NCBI GenBank assembly: GCA_015501055.1 | Contig: JADNYV010000024.1 | Location: 273,023 to 337,022 of the forward strand | Source of the DNA: Mucidula mucida | Taxonomy: Eukaryota; Basidiomycota; Agaricomycetes; Agaricales; Physalacriaceae | Reading direction: 5' to 3' | DNA length: 64,000 nucleotides | In this document: piece after piece, positions 11,796 to 23,208 of the stretch | Position numbering within the stretch: the stretch's first letter is position 1 | Layout of the letters: each line of letters starts with the position of its first letter | Program-made: the position numbers and the translations under genes | The notes under the pieces: model-generated | What the model was told of the DNA's origin: nothing | What the model saw: the letters and a program-made list of their open reading frames with translations, nothing else | The model's database searches: none

Positions 11796-12591
11796 TGATG
11801 CAGCTTGCTCGTATTAATAACAGGCTAAGAATGCAACAGATTTTGGGTTCTCCACTCGTCGTTAATCAGCTTCTGGCCGTCGGTGGTTGCAGTCCGAAAT
11901 GAAAGGAAGCCGGAATATGTCCCTTTCATTAATGGACTTACATTCTAGATTCAATATACGAAGTTCGATGAGGTCGTACTCCTCTACAGGGCTTGCGAAG
12001 CTGGCCCCAGCGTTCATTCAGAATTCATTTAGAATCGTTGATTTTACGATTGTCCTGCAGATGCACTCTTCGACTGTCAGTGTTTCTGCGACATTCTTCG
12101 CCAGGCAACCTCGGAACTTCCGACCGGGGTATAGCTCAAATGCCTCTCGGAATCTTTATGGACTTAATTCGGTGGTTGTCTCGGCGCGCCGAGTCCAGGC
12201 TGATGTTCGGTCCCTGGCTCGCACAAGTTGCTCACAGTGGTCGCCGGTCGCCAAAGCGATCCCGCCTAGTTGTGTATGAATCGTATCCTCTTGGCAGCGC
12301 GCCGTTGATCCAGGATTTTCAAAGTGGTGGAATCTTCGTTTGAGCTCGGTCAAGACACGAGTCGTGAGGGCCAAGCCATGGAATATTCCCGGAACCATCT
12401 TCATTATGCATGCCTGTGTATGGAGTCAGTGACGGAGGACTATTTATAAGAAGGAGATTAGCATGTTCATTTCCTCAAACTCTTCCTTTTCCCTCATTCC
12501 CTCTTTCTCCTTGAACCTTACGCGCCTCTCAGGCATATTACCGTCTTTTCTTTGTTCACGTTCCTTCTGAACCAGTCGTAGACCGTTGGCG
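11796..12591. other. intergenic, upstream of the AA9 gene
   Basis: Overlapping open frames on both strands (11887-12404) show no recognisable domain. The last 150 bp hold the promoter region of the AA9 gene, including a TATA-like element. Confidence 0.45.
12441..12448 (+). promoter_or_regulatory. TATA-box candidate of the AA9 gene
   Basis: TATTTATA lies about 145 bp upstream of the AA9 start codon, followed by a CT-rich stretch (about 12480-12540). This is a common layout for strongly induced fungal secreted-enzyme genes. Assigned by position only. Confidence 0.35.
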
Positions 12592-14297
12592 ATGAAGTTC
12601 TCTGTGGCCTCTTCCCTCCTTGTCAGCTCAGCGTTCTTTGGCGCTGTTCGCGCTCACACACGTGAGTGGTCCCTCTGGATCGATGGCGTTGACCAGGGTA
12701 CGCTTGTTATTCTAGTGCCTCAGCAGTGTATTGATTATCATTCGTGCAGGCGCTGGTGCCGGCGTCTACATTCGTCAGCCTCCAACCAACGACCCTGTCA
12801 AGGATTTGACCTCGTACAGATATTCGTTATGATCTTTGCAGTATGACTTACAGTCCGACGTAGCGATGAGGTGTTTTGTAACGTTAATGGCGCGACCGCC
12901 GTGCCGAGCACTGTCAGTGTTCCGGCTGGAGCCACTGTCACATCTGAGTGGTTCCACGACACTCGGTTCGTGCATTATTGTACCTCACCTTCTTCCTCTA
13001 AACTCCCGAAATAGTGGCGACGATATCATTGCAGCTAGCCATCTCGGGCCCATTGTGGCGTATTTGGCTCCCGCTGTAAGTCCTCTCTCCGCTATTCGGA
13101 GTTACAGACTTTATTTTGACATTCTATACACAGGACGCCGCTCCAGGTGACGCCGTTTGGACAAAGATCTACGAAGACGGTTATGATGGTTCGGAATGGG
13201 CTGTCACCAAGTTGATTGCCAATGCGGGTAAGCTGTAGTTTCATTGGCTCCTAAATGTAGGAAGTTACTGAACTTCTCGCAAGGCAAGGTCGATTTCGAG
13301 ATTCCTTCTTCTCTCGCTGCAGGAGACTACCTCATGAGAGTTGAGATTCTTGCTCTGCACGAATCTGACGCTCTCTATTCTGAAAACCCTCTCCGTGGAA
13401 TCCAGCTTTGTGAGCTGCATCGTCGTGACTTCATAATTATCTATTGACCCGCTATCAGACCCCTCATGCTCGCAGCTCACCGTGACCGGCTCTGGCACTA
13501 CCTCGCTCCCTTCGACTGGTGCTGCCTTCCCTGGGTATGTTCTTGCATCACTCTTTAAGGTCTTCATGCTCACACTATGCTTGGCGCAGACAATACACCG
13601 ATGATGAGCCTGGGTACGTCCGAATCATGAAGAATTCATCACAAGACTGACAAGGTTTCTTTCGATAGTATTCACTTTAACGTCTACGACGAAGATCCTA
13701 ACACCTATGTGATTCCTGGTCCCGCTGTCTGGGATGTTGCCAGTGGCGGCGGTAGCGCTACTTGTTAGTATCGAAATTCCACACGTCTTAAATGTTCGCG
13801 CTGATGTTGGTGCTGCAGCCTCCACTGTGGCCGCTCCCTCTTCGACTGCGACTGAGCCTGCGTCGACTACTGTTGAAGAGACCTCCGTCGTCACAACTCC
13901 TTCGTCCACCGCGTCGGCTGAGCCAACGACTTCCGTCGTAGCCAGCGCTCCTCCTGAGACTACGTCGACCGCCGTCGCCGTGACCTCAACGACTGCCCCG
14001 GCTGCCACTTCCCCCGCGGCTGCAGTTTCCAAGACCAGTGCTGCTAGTGGCTCTACGTCTACTGCCCAGGTTGACGCCAACGTCTGCATGAACGGTCGGC
14101 AGGTTCCCTATTGATACTCACATGTAGATCTCATGACATTTGCAGACTACAACAAGTGTGTGGCAGCCTCTCAACCAAACCCCGACTGGACTGGTTGCAC
14201 TTCTACCAAAGAATCCTGCTTGACCAGCGCCACGTACAACATCAACATGATTAGTCGTGCGAAGCGCAGTGGCAAGTACGGCAGACTTCTTGCCTAA
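12592..14297 (+). CDS. AA9 lytic polysaccharide monooxygenase with Ser/Thr linker and C-terminal Cys-rich tail
   Basis: This secreted copper enzyme oxidatively cleaves cellulose or related glucans. The signal peptide [21 protein letters not shown] is directly followed by His, which becomes the N-terminal copper-binding 'histidine brace' residue. The second His is in [16 protein letters not shown]. The axial Tyr region is [10 protein letters not shown], and [12 protein letters not shown] supplies the conserved Cys and Gln strand. The exon joins are clean: one intron ends at 12863, so that LTS continues to [14 protein letters not shown]. Another joins GIQL to YPSCSQL, and further short introns follow. 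After the catalytic domain comes a linker of about 90 residues, almost all Ser/Thr/Ala/Pro/Val. The last exon gives a short Cys-rich tail ([20 protein letters not shown]) in place of a CBM1. TAA is at 14295-14297. The gene looks intact. Confidence 0.9.
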
Positions 14298-14925
14298 ACT
14301 CAAGCTATTTCAGATTGTTAGCTCTTCTTTCGTTCTGTTGCAATCTTCTTACTAAAATCTCCCATAGAGTTCTACGTCGCTATACGCGATTTGGTTCCCG
14401 CTTGTTCATGACTTGATGTTGTGGTTGGGCAACCTTTTCTTAATAAATTCGTGCCACACACATCACACTCTTGACGATGTTGATACCGATATGTGGCTTT
14501 ATGTAGCTTTGACAGCGATTTTTCGAGTACTGTAGCCAGTTGTACAAAGAGAATGCTATTGCCTGCTTGCCTGTTCATTTTTTGGAGCGAAGGCAGTTTA
14601 CCGCGTTCATAGGAGGCGGCCAGAAGAGTCGTGTCAATCGGGCACGTTCCAGAACTCTGACACGTTTAGGGCAAAGTTAGACTGACTTTGCCTTCAATTG
14701 TGCTGTTTCATTGAAATTTTAGAGTGGAAAAATGAATATAAATTCAAGAGAATGGGATGAATGCAACTAAGCTGGAGAAGGTGTGGACCTTAAAACGCGA
14801 GGTCAGGGACCTAGGGGAGACACGTGGCGAAGCCTGCTCTGCGTCCCCATTCTGGCCTGCTTTACTCCAACGGTCACCATCACCATCCCTTTTTGTTACT
14901 CCCTTCACCTAGCGTTCTAGTCGCC
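14298..14925. other. intergenic AA9-SEY1
   Basis: No supported gene. The single minus-strand open frame (14372-14578) has no recognisable features. Confidence 0.5.
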
Positions 14926-17922
14926 ATGGACGGTATGTTCGCCGCTTCTACGCCTTTCTCTTCTGACGCGTTCTTGTTGCAATATCAGGAGCAGGCGTTA
15001 ACGGCCATGTAGCAGACGCTACCTCGGCGAGAATACAACTCATCGACGACGAAAAGAAATTCACGTCAGCGGTCAAATAATGCATCTGGGACAGCACTGA
15101 ACGCTCAGCAGGACTGAATTGACGCATCAGATTGAGCGCTGGGGGCTACGAGACGCTGGCTTCAATTATGATATAGTGGCTGTATTTGGATCCCAGTCTA
15201 CGGGCAAAAGTGAGTGTTATTGGACTTTGAAGGCGTTTTATTGAGGGAAAACTTCTAGGTACCCTACTAAACAGATTATTTGGCACGACTTTTGACGTTA
15301 TGGACGAAACCAAGAGACAACAAACCACGAAAGGTTAGGCGACGAGTAACGCTCTCCTGACAAAAAGCTAAGCGTGCTTTAGGCATCTGGATGTGTCGTG
15401 GCAAGAATATGAATGTAATGGTCATGGATGTGGAGGGTACCGACGGTCGTGAACGCGGGGAAGACCAGGTACGCATCCCGCTTGTCGCTTTCGTCGGTGC
15501 TTTGCTCATAATGCATAGGACTTTGAGCGAAAATCTGCCCTCTTCTCTCTGGCCTCGTCCGAGGTCCTCATCATCAACTTATGGGAACATCAAGTCGGAC
15601 TATATCAGGGGGCTAACATGGGTCTCCTCAAGACAGTCTTCGAAGTGAATCTAGGTCTCTTCGGAAAGAAAGCTCAAGACGGGTACGTGGTATTGCTCGA
15701 CTGTTGCCCTTCCTCCTCTGAATGTCCTCGTAGGACGAGCGGCCGAACTTTGCTACTCTTCGTCATTCGAGACCACATTGGTACCACACCACTTGCAAAT
15801 TTACAGGCGACCTTGACGGCCGACCTCAACAGAATCTGGGATTCACTGTCAAAACCTGACGAACTGAAGGATCGAATACTAGGAGACTACTTCGACCTTT
15901 CTTTTACCGCACTTCCCCACAAGATCCTGGCCGCTGATCAGTTCGAGGCAGAAGTTAGAAACCTGAGGAGTCGTTTCACAGACAAGACGAAGGATAACTA
16001 TCTCTTCAAACCCGCTTACCACAAAAGAATTCCTGCGGATGGTGTCGCGTTCTACATGGAAAATATTTGGGTGAGACAATCACATGTTCGCTCATTCTCC
16101 TTGGTGACATTGTCCTGTAGGAACAAGTGCAAACCAACAAGGACCTCGATTTGCCCACCCAGCAAGAGCTCCTTGCGCAGTTCCGTTGCGATGAGATATC
16201 CAGCGTTGCATTGGCCGAATTCAACGAGCAATCCAAATCGCAGAAGCGTCCCATAGAAGCGGGCAAAGTAGTGGAAGGCCTCGGAAAGATGATGCGAGCC
16301 TGGAGAGTAGACGCGTTGAGTAAGTCGGCGGTTGTTCGCGTATTGATCTTGCTCACTCTTCTCCTTCAGCCCGCTATGACCGCGACGCGTCTCGCTATCA
16401 TCAAGGCGTTTACAAGCGCAAGCGGGTGGATCTAACCAGTGCTCTAGACTCCACTCTTTCTCCCCTTTTCCTTGGACAACTGAAGAATCTGCACAAGCTC
16501 TGTCTTTCTTCTTTCAAGAAGGAACTTCTTGAGGGTCTGAAAGGAGAGGAATACAACTTTGCTGAAGTCGTCAAGTCTGCCAAAGAGACATGGGAGACCA
16601 AGTTCAAAACCGCAGCAGTGGAGGCCGTGGTTGAGGAGAGTCCTGAGTGGAATTGGGAGGAGGAGTCCTTCCTTTTGAAGGATGAGATGAGCACCGTCGC
16701 TGACCAATGTCGCAAGGACGAAACGAAGAAAATGGTCAACGTGATTGAGGTCTGTTCTGAACGTTGAATGGTGCAACTCAAATTGACTGAGGGTTTTCGA
16801 CAGCGCAACTTCAAGAAGCAGATATCCGAGCCCGTGGAGTTGGCTTTGGGTGCTCCAGCGCCCGATATGTGGGACCGCATCTTGAAAAACTTCAAACAGA
16901 CATTGGAAAAAGCCGAAGCAACTTATCTTGCGAAAGCAAAAAGTACAGTGACAATATTCAAAGTCTATCCCTAGATGACTCACCGCTCGGCTATAGGCTT
17001 CAACTGCACAGAGGAAGAGAACACGTTGGCTGTGGCAGCACTGCGTCGCCGAGCTTGGCAAGCGCTTCGTGCTAAGATTGACGAGCAGACAGCGGATGCT
17101 GTGATTCTTGGTAAACTTCGCGCTCATTTCGAAGAGCGCTTCCGTTACGACGAGAACGGTGTCCCGCGAGTCTGGAAACCAGAAGACGATATTGATGGTG
17201 CCTTTAAGGTTGCCAAAGATGAGGTACGCATCCTTTGCTCGATACTGCTTTTCGCTAAATCAGTATGTACAGACTCTGGTTCTGATGCCTGTGTACTCCA
17301 ACATCAAACCACGGGACCCATCGTTGGAGTATATCTTACCTGCTGATGCCGCTGCAGCAGACCCTCAGACGTCCACTGAAGAATTTGACTTTGAGGCGTC
17401 GCTTGTCGTCTTCTCAGAGACGAAGGCTCTTGATCTAACCAACAAATTCCGGAAGGAGGCCGATGCATACTACGTTGAAGCGAAGCGGAGTACGGTTTCT
17501 AGTATTGCTCAGGTGCCATACTGGATGTACGGAATGCTCGTTGTTCTCGGATGGAACGAAGCAATGGCTATCCTTTTCAACCCTCTCTATTTCACGTTCC
17601 TTTTGTTTGCACTCGCTGCCTCGTGCGTAAACTTTCGCTTTCGCTTTTCGCTTTTCTTGGTCTCATGATTCGATTCCCTTGCAGTTATCTCATCTTCCAG
17701 TTAGGTTTATCTGGGCCACTGCTTCAGGTGACCAAGACTGTCGGAGGCGAGGTATGTTTTCCCCCTGTTGTCAGCATCCTTTGGATAACATGTATTCCTT
17801 AGATACAACGCCAAGCATCAGCTCGTCTGCGAGAACATTTCTCAGAACCCGTTTTAGCACAACCTGTGAAGGTGCAAACGCCCGAAGACGAAGACCGCGA
17901 TCGTCGCTCACAGCCTCATTAA
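14926..17922 (+). CDS. SEY1: dynamin-like GTPase SEY1 (atlastin/RHD3 family)
   Basis: SEY1 drives homotypic fusion of ER tubules. Exon 1 is tiny (ATGGACG, 14926-14932) and splices to give [14 protein letters not shown]. The P-loop is [13 protein letters not shown] (about 15190-15280), followed by switch I (TTKGIW), the G3 motif [14 protein letters not shown] and the G4 motif RDH in LLLFVIRDH. Conserved RHD3 signatures follow: [16 protein letters not shown] and [18 protein letters not shown] long helical middle domain ends with two membrane segments ([18 protein letters not shown], and [19 protein letters not shown] after an intron near 17624-17684) and a short cytosolic tail rich in Glu/Asp/Arg. 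This is the hairpin topology of the family. About a dozen introns are needed, all with usable splice sites. I saw no frame break. Confidence 0.93.
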
Positions 17923-19121
17923 AACCACGAACACTGTTCGTTCTTTAGAAAATATATGTATATACCTTAGCAGACGTTTCCCCCGGATTTTGGATATAAT
18001 TATGGCTTAGCATTCTTCTTCATGGCGTGTGGCGCAATTTGTCGTATATGTATCAAGCTCTCCCTGTGTTTGGTGCGTGGCGTCAACGGGTAGACGGGAA
18101 GCGCATTCAAGCGGGCCGGGAGAGACTTGTTGTGTATGTATGTGCCAAGGCAAAAGGCACTCAGGTGTATCCCATGTCCAGGCGTCGGGACTTGTGAGAA
18201 AGCGCCTCGGGGTCAATGAAATCCAAATAAGGTGGGCGGCGCGGCGCCTAGGTGACCTTTCCACAACGTTGGCTACAAGACTTTTTGTTAAGGGAAGACC
18301 CTGTTATCTTTCAAATCTCGTCTACTTTCCATTTTTCCACGGGCTTATAATCAGCTGGCATCAAGTGAGAGAACGATGTCGAATCTTGAAATCACGATGC
18401 CGCTGCATGCCGATTGGAAATTTCCCCATTCCCCGTTTTTGGAGCTGAACCCCTTTTGGTCCCGGTGTCGTCTTCCCAACGTAAAAACGCGCAGAATCTT
18501 GACGTTACACCGAGAGTATTCTATGAAGACTCGAGGCTGTATGCGGAGTCATTGGCTCCCTCCTTTCACGAACGCGACGTGACTTGGGCATAAAGATGCA
18601 TCAAGTTGAAGGAACCCTGATCGCACTTGTGAGAACAACAGAAACGTTGTGCAGACCTCTCTGAAGAGCATGTGCGTCGCTCTATGTATTCTCACGACCT
18701 TCAGTACGCCCACGGCACTCACGGTAACTTTCAGTCAACATTCTAATTCTTACAGTGATACTCTAACCACTGCGTAGATTCACCGTTCGTTCTTTTTTTT
18801 CTGCTTTCAAGAGCACAAGCGAGGCGCGTAAGGCTATACCGGCCCGCGAAAATCCAATAAAATCCGTCCTGTGACTTGCTTACAGGAGCCCAAGCAAAGG
18901 CTCGAGCAAGTTCCGTTCTTTCTGTCGCCTGATCAAGCCAGGGTGGACAATCGCTGCCCCTTGCCCCGCATTGTACCCCACATCAATCTCCACGTCTGCT
19001 CGAAATTCTCCGGGCCGCCGGATCGCGTCTTCATTCAATCCAGGACATCACTTAGAAGCTCTGTATAAATAAAGGGATATCGTGTCACAGGGTTTTCTGT
19101 CGCCTCCCTCTCCCTGTTACG
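17923..19121. other. long intergenic/promoter region of the MFS gene
   Basis: About 1.2 kb without a supportable gene. An open frame at 18029-18448 has no domain. The proximal 60 bp carry the TATA-like element annotated separately. A long upstream region would be compatible with a nutrient-regulated permease promoter, but no specific binding-site array was recognised. Confidence 0.4.
19064..19071 (+). promoter_or_regulatory. TATA box of the MFS permease gene
   Basis: A perfect TATAAATA sits 58 bp upstream of the permease ATG, with a CT-rich stretch (TCGCCTCCCTCTCCC) between it and the start codon. Confidence 0.5.
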
Positions 19122-21526
19122 ATGGCGGACAATCAGCTCACGACCACGCAGTCAAAGCTCTCTACCGAGAAGGCTGACATTCAGGAGCTCGAAGCGTATC
19201 CCAAGACCGACCTCTCGTGGGCGGACAAGCCGGACGATGACGATGAGACGAGCGCGCCTGGGATCCTTGGGTATTTCTTGAAAAAGAATCCTTCGCCGAC
19301 GTTTATTGGTGATGTTGCGAGGATGAACACTTACGACCTGGATCCTGTTGTCATCAAGCGCTTGGAGAAGAAGGTTGACTTGCTCATCATTCCCGCGCTG
19401 GCGGTTTGTTACATGGTGAGTGGGTCGATTATTGATATGGGCGCAAATGCTTACGCGTTTTCAGTTCTATTATGTGTTCGTGGTGTCCCGGGACTTGCGT
19501 CGCGTTATTGACCGTGTTTACAGTGACAAGACTACCCTTTCATACGCGGCGATATTTGGCAGTATGTACTCGGCCGCCAACAATTGCACATTTGACTCAC
19601 ATCTTTACACAGTCAAGGATGATCTCAATCTAGCAAAGTCGGAATACGTGGGTGTTTCTCGTTCCTGAAATTGCGCGCGTCAAGTGACAGAACACAACAG
19701 AGTTGGTTGTCCAGTATCTTCTACTTTGGCTGGTTGGCCTGGGCGCTCCCTACCAACTTCCTCATGCAAAAGTTTCCTCTAAACAAGTACCTTGCTTTCA
19801 ACGTTCGTGTTTCTCCGAATGTCCGTCTGGAATGTCCGTCCTGACCAAGCCATCCAGATCTTCATGTGGGGTGTCCTTCTCATGGCACAGGCCGCGAGTC
19901 GGAATTTCACTGATCTTGCCGTCCTTCGAGTGCTATCCGGTGCATTCGAAGCTACCGCGGACCCAGCTTTCGTCCTTATAACGTCGACGTGGTACACCCG
20001 ACCTCAGCAGCCAACTAGGATCGGCTACTGGTATCTGTACGTCGCGGTTACTTGGTCAAGCCACACTTTCCCAGCTGACCGCGTGACCACTTGACAGTGC
20101 CAATGGCTTCGGAATCGCTCTCGGCGGTCTCTTCGGCTATGGCATTGGACAGGTGCGTTGTACTTTCAAAGTTGTGTGCGTTTCTCTTGGCAGTTTCTAA
20201 ATAACTGCAGATTAACGGTGCTTTGGCGTCCTGGGTGCGTGTTTGACCAATCTTTCGCTCATTTTGTTGATGCACAGAACACAGAAATATGAATTCCTGA
20301 TTGTAGGCGCGCTGTGTAGTGCCTGGTCGATTTTTCTCTTCATCTTTATCCCTGATTCGCCGTACCGCACGCATTGGTTTACGAGGAAGGAACGTCTTAT
20401 GATCGTTAGCCGCAAGCGCAATGATCAGAACTTGACTGATAACCGAGAGTGAGTTTATTGCTTTGCTGGAGTGATCTCGGTTTCCTGACGACTTGAAGAT
20501 GGAAATGGGACCAAGTCGTCGAGGCCTTCATTGACCCGAAGATCTACCTCTTCTTCTTGTTCGGATTTACTGCCAATGTTCCTAACGGCGGGACGTCCAA
20601 CTTTGGTACTCTGATTGTGAAAGGGTCAGCCTACCTTCCTATACTCTTGCGACGTGTCGTTGACAAACTAACACAGCTTCGGTTTCGACACTCTTCAAAC
20701 AACACTCATGCAGGTCCGTCCGATTTTCTTTCCGTCTCGTTGACTCTGACTGTATTCTCGTTTCCGTGTAGATACCATATGGGATGATCATTTCGCTGAT
20801 CATTCTGCTTGCCATCTACGTCAACACGAAACTGCCCAAGGGTAATAGGACATGGCTCATGGCCTTCACCAATGTACCAACCGTCATCGGGTTCGCTATG
20901 ATCGCGTGGTGTAAGAGCAAAGGTGCGCGGCTTGCGGGATATTGTGAGTTTAGAGGATTCTTTCCCCTTACCGTACTAACTTGGGACAAGGGATGACGGG
21001 AGCATCGAACGCGACATTTGTTCTGGGATTATCGCTGGTTTCTGGAAATGTTGGCGGACAGACCAAAAAAGCCATCGCTAGCGCTGCAGTTTTCTTGGGT
21101 GTTGCAGCAGGGTAAGTACTTGATTGGTGCGGAGAAGAGGAAAAAAACGTTGCTCAGTTCAATGGACAGGAATATCGTTGGTCCGTTCTTGTTCAAGGAC
21201 GACGAGGCTCCGGGATACTTTACCGGGGTCATTGGTTGCATGGTTTCTCGAGCGCTGGAGGTAAGTCAGACCGGCTCTGGACAAGCGATCACTGACACTG
21301 TCCAGATTGTCGTCATCCTGATCTTCAGATTCATTTTCGTGCGCGCGAACAGACGACGTGACCGCGCCGTCGCAGAAGGCAAAGTAAGTTACGATGCGAA
21401 CCTCACCGGCTTGGAGGACATTAGTGATTGGAAAAATCCTGCATTCCGCTATATTGCAGTGAGTCGATTATGTCGACATTCTTTAGTTTCAATTTGCAGC
21501 TCATGCTCTTTTTAGTGATGACCTGA
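19122..21526 (+). CDS. MFS anion:cation symporter, Dal5/allantoate permease family
   Basis: A plasma-membrane transporter of the fungal Dal5/Tna1 family, which imports organic anions such as allantoate, nicotinate or related acids. The N-terminal cytosolic part ends in VVIKRLEKKVDLLIIPALAVCYM, the typical start of helix 1. The spliced exons then read FYYVDKTTLSYAAIFG, SWLSSIFYFGWLAWALPTNF, LMQKFPLNKYL, IFMWGVLLMAQAASRNF, LRVLSGAFEA. These cover the D-K-x-x-L and R-x-L-x-G-x-x-E-A motifs of the family. The central loop has PDSPYRTHWFTRKER, and the second half runs from FFLFGFTANVPNGG to VGGQTKKAIASAAVFLG and GNIVGPFLF. The protein ends after an intron in LMLFLVMT or close by (TGA at 21524-21526). 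The substrate cannot be read from sequence. Many short introns, no frame break seen. Confidence 0.88.
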
Positions 21527-21804
21527 CTGAAATATCCTTAAGTGGTACTGTACTTTTAGCATGCCAGATAAACCACGGAATAAAACTTGTTGCATACAAA
21601 CTCTCATTAACTTGTATCCGAGAGAGAAACACAATAGAAAGTCACCCAATAAATTTTTTGAAGCTTGTGCCAAGACCGAATCTAGACCTCGAACGGAGTT
21701 AGACACGATCATATCCATTTTTGGGTATGGCCCTTTCGGACCTTGTACGTCAAGTAGCGGTGGGCTTTCATCGCCTCCTCGTCCCGGCCCATTTTCTGCC
21801 TGCT

Positions 21805-23208
21805 ATGGGGAACTCGTCTTCCAGTGCGGGCGGACAGAATGGACATCACGATGACTGGCGTCCCTCACGACGCACTCCGTTGTCCGACCTCCATTCAAGC
21901 GCCTCGCCGTCACCGATTCCACCACCTTTCAAGAGAGGGCGCTCGCTTGAGCTGCCCGACATTGAGCTCAATCTGACGCCCCACGAACCAATACCAATAC
22001 CCACTGCAAATCGCACCGAACGTCCGAGAAATCGGCGACAGCAATCGGGCAACGCATGGAGTCCGCAGAGGAGCACAACGAGCAGCCCTCGGAGCAGTTA
22101 TGTCCAGCTGCAGGCTCCCCCGCCATCTGTAGACAACAACCCGCCTCCGGGATTCTCTTCAATTGACGAGGACGAGTCCGAGAACGAGGCATACCAGCAG
22201 GAGGTCGTCCGGAGTACTTTACCGCTGCCTCTCGCTGTCACGGACGCTTCAGACCCATCCAACGACGTGATAGAGACTCCCATCGTCTGGAACGGCGACG
22301 GCACAAACGTTTTTCTTGCTCGTGCCGGCGATAACGACTGGCAGTCACTCATCCCAATGCAGCGGGAGGGTGACCGCTTCATCGTCCGTCTTCCTTTACC
22401 ACGTGGTACCCACCACCTACGCTTCCTGGTCGACGACCAGTCACGCGTCGCAGACGACATGCCCAAAGCTGTCGACGATCAGGGCGCATTTGCCAACTAT
22501 GTCAGCGTCGGCCTCAGCAGTCCGCCTCCCACCGCATCCGCGTCCCCCGTGATCACCAGAAATCACAGCTTCTGGAGTTCATCCTCTGTTGGGCCCAATG
22601 CTACCGTTTCGGCGCCAGAATGGACCGATATCATCCCTTTCGAACTTACGGAGGCTGCCGCGGAGGAGGAGGCGTTTATTGCCAACTACAACGCGAATGC
22701 TACGATGCATGGCCGCCGCCAGGTTATCACTGGCTTCAACTTACCGAATCCCAACTTGCCTCCTGCGCCGCAGCTGCCGCGGCACCTCGAGAAGCAAATT
22801 CTCAACACCGGCATTTCGACGAGCATGAGCAGCAAGGAGAAGCGCAAGAGCCGCCACAGTCACGGCCACAGCCATAGGCGTGGCACCGTCGGCGACCGAA
22901 CCCCCGAGGACGAGATGCCCCCGTCTACGCACCGCGTTCTCCCCGTGACTACAGCGAGCGGAACAGATATCCACGCGTTTGCGGGCATGTCCATGACATC
23001 CACCGTTACCTCTCCATCGGGAGTCACTGTACCTACTCATGAAGACGATGCTGTCGCAGCCGACGACAACAGCGTCCTCCCCGTCCCTAGCCATGTCGTG
23101 CTCAACCATCTGAGCACAAGTAGCATCCGCAATGGCATTCTGGCAGTGGCAAACACGGCGCGGTACAAGAATAAGTTTCTTACCACTATATATTACAAGC
23201 CTACGTAG
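21805..23208 (+). CDS. SNF1/AMPK beta subunit (Sip1/Sip2/Gal83 type)
   Basis: The scaffold and glycogen-binding subunit of the glucose-sensing SNF1 kinase complex. It is a single uninterrupted exon of about 467 codons. The ATG at 21805 is preferred over upstream in-frame codons because it gives MGNSSSS, an N-myristoylation consensus as in Sip2. A Ser/Pro-rich disordered region follows. Then comes the AMPK-type carbohydrate-binding module (family 48; about residues 158-240) with TPIVWNGDGTNVFL, DRFIVRLPLPRGTHHLRFLVDD and ANYVSV. The C-terminal ASC/AMPKBI domain begins around EWTDIIPFEL and shows LPRHLEKQILNTG, then LPVPSHVVLNHL and the terminal KFLTTIYYKPT, which contacts the alpha and gamma subunits. 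A long low-complexity insert (His/Ser-rich, SRHSHGHSHRRG) splits the ASC domain, as seen in other basidiomycetes. Confidence 0.93.
   Translation: MGNSSSSAGGQNGHHDDWRPSRRTPLSDLHSSASPSPIPPPFKRGRSLELPDIELNLTPHEPIPIPTANRTERPRNRRQQSGNAWSPQRSTTSSPRSSYVQLQAPPPSVDNNPPPGFSSIDEDESENEAYQQEVVRSTLPLPLAVTDASDPSNDVIETPIVWNGDGTNVFLARAGDNDWQSLIPMQREGDRFIVRLPLPRGTHHLRFLVDDQSRVADDMPKAVDDQGAFANYVSVGLSSPPPTASASPVITRNHSFWSSSSVGPNATVSAPEWTDIIPFELTEAAAEEEAFIANYNANATMHGRRQVITGFNLPNPNLPPAPQLPRHLEKQILNTGISTSMSSKEKRKSRHSHGHSHRRGTVGDRTPEDEMPPSTHRVLPVTTASGTDIHAFAGMSMTSTVTSPSGVTVPTHEDDAVAADDNSVLPVPSHVVLNHLSTSSIRNGILAVANTARYKNKFLTTIYYKPT

Noticed and set aside
11887..12404. Open frames on both strands between RVS161 and the AA9 gene
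   Set aside because: Overlapping on opposite strands, no recognisable motif, no intron logic.
12836..12990. Apparent frameshift in the AA9 gene between the VKDLTS exon and the NVNGATAVP exon
   Set aside because: An intron from GTACAG (12814) to the CGTAG at 12863 gives [17 protein letters not shown] in frame, so no frameshift is needed.
21721..21804. Longer N-terminus for the SNF1 beta subunit
   Set aside because: It lacks an ATG at its first codon and would remove the MGNSSSS myristoylation start.
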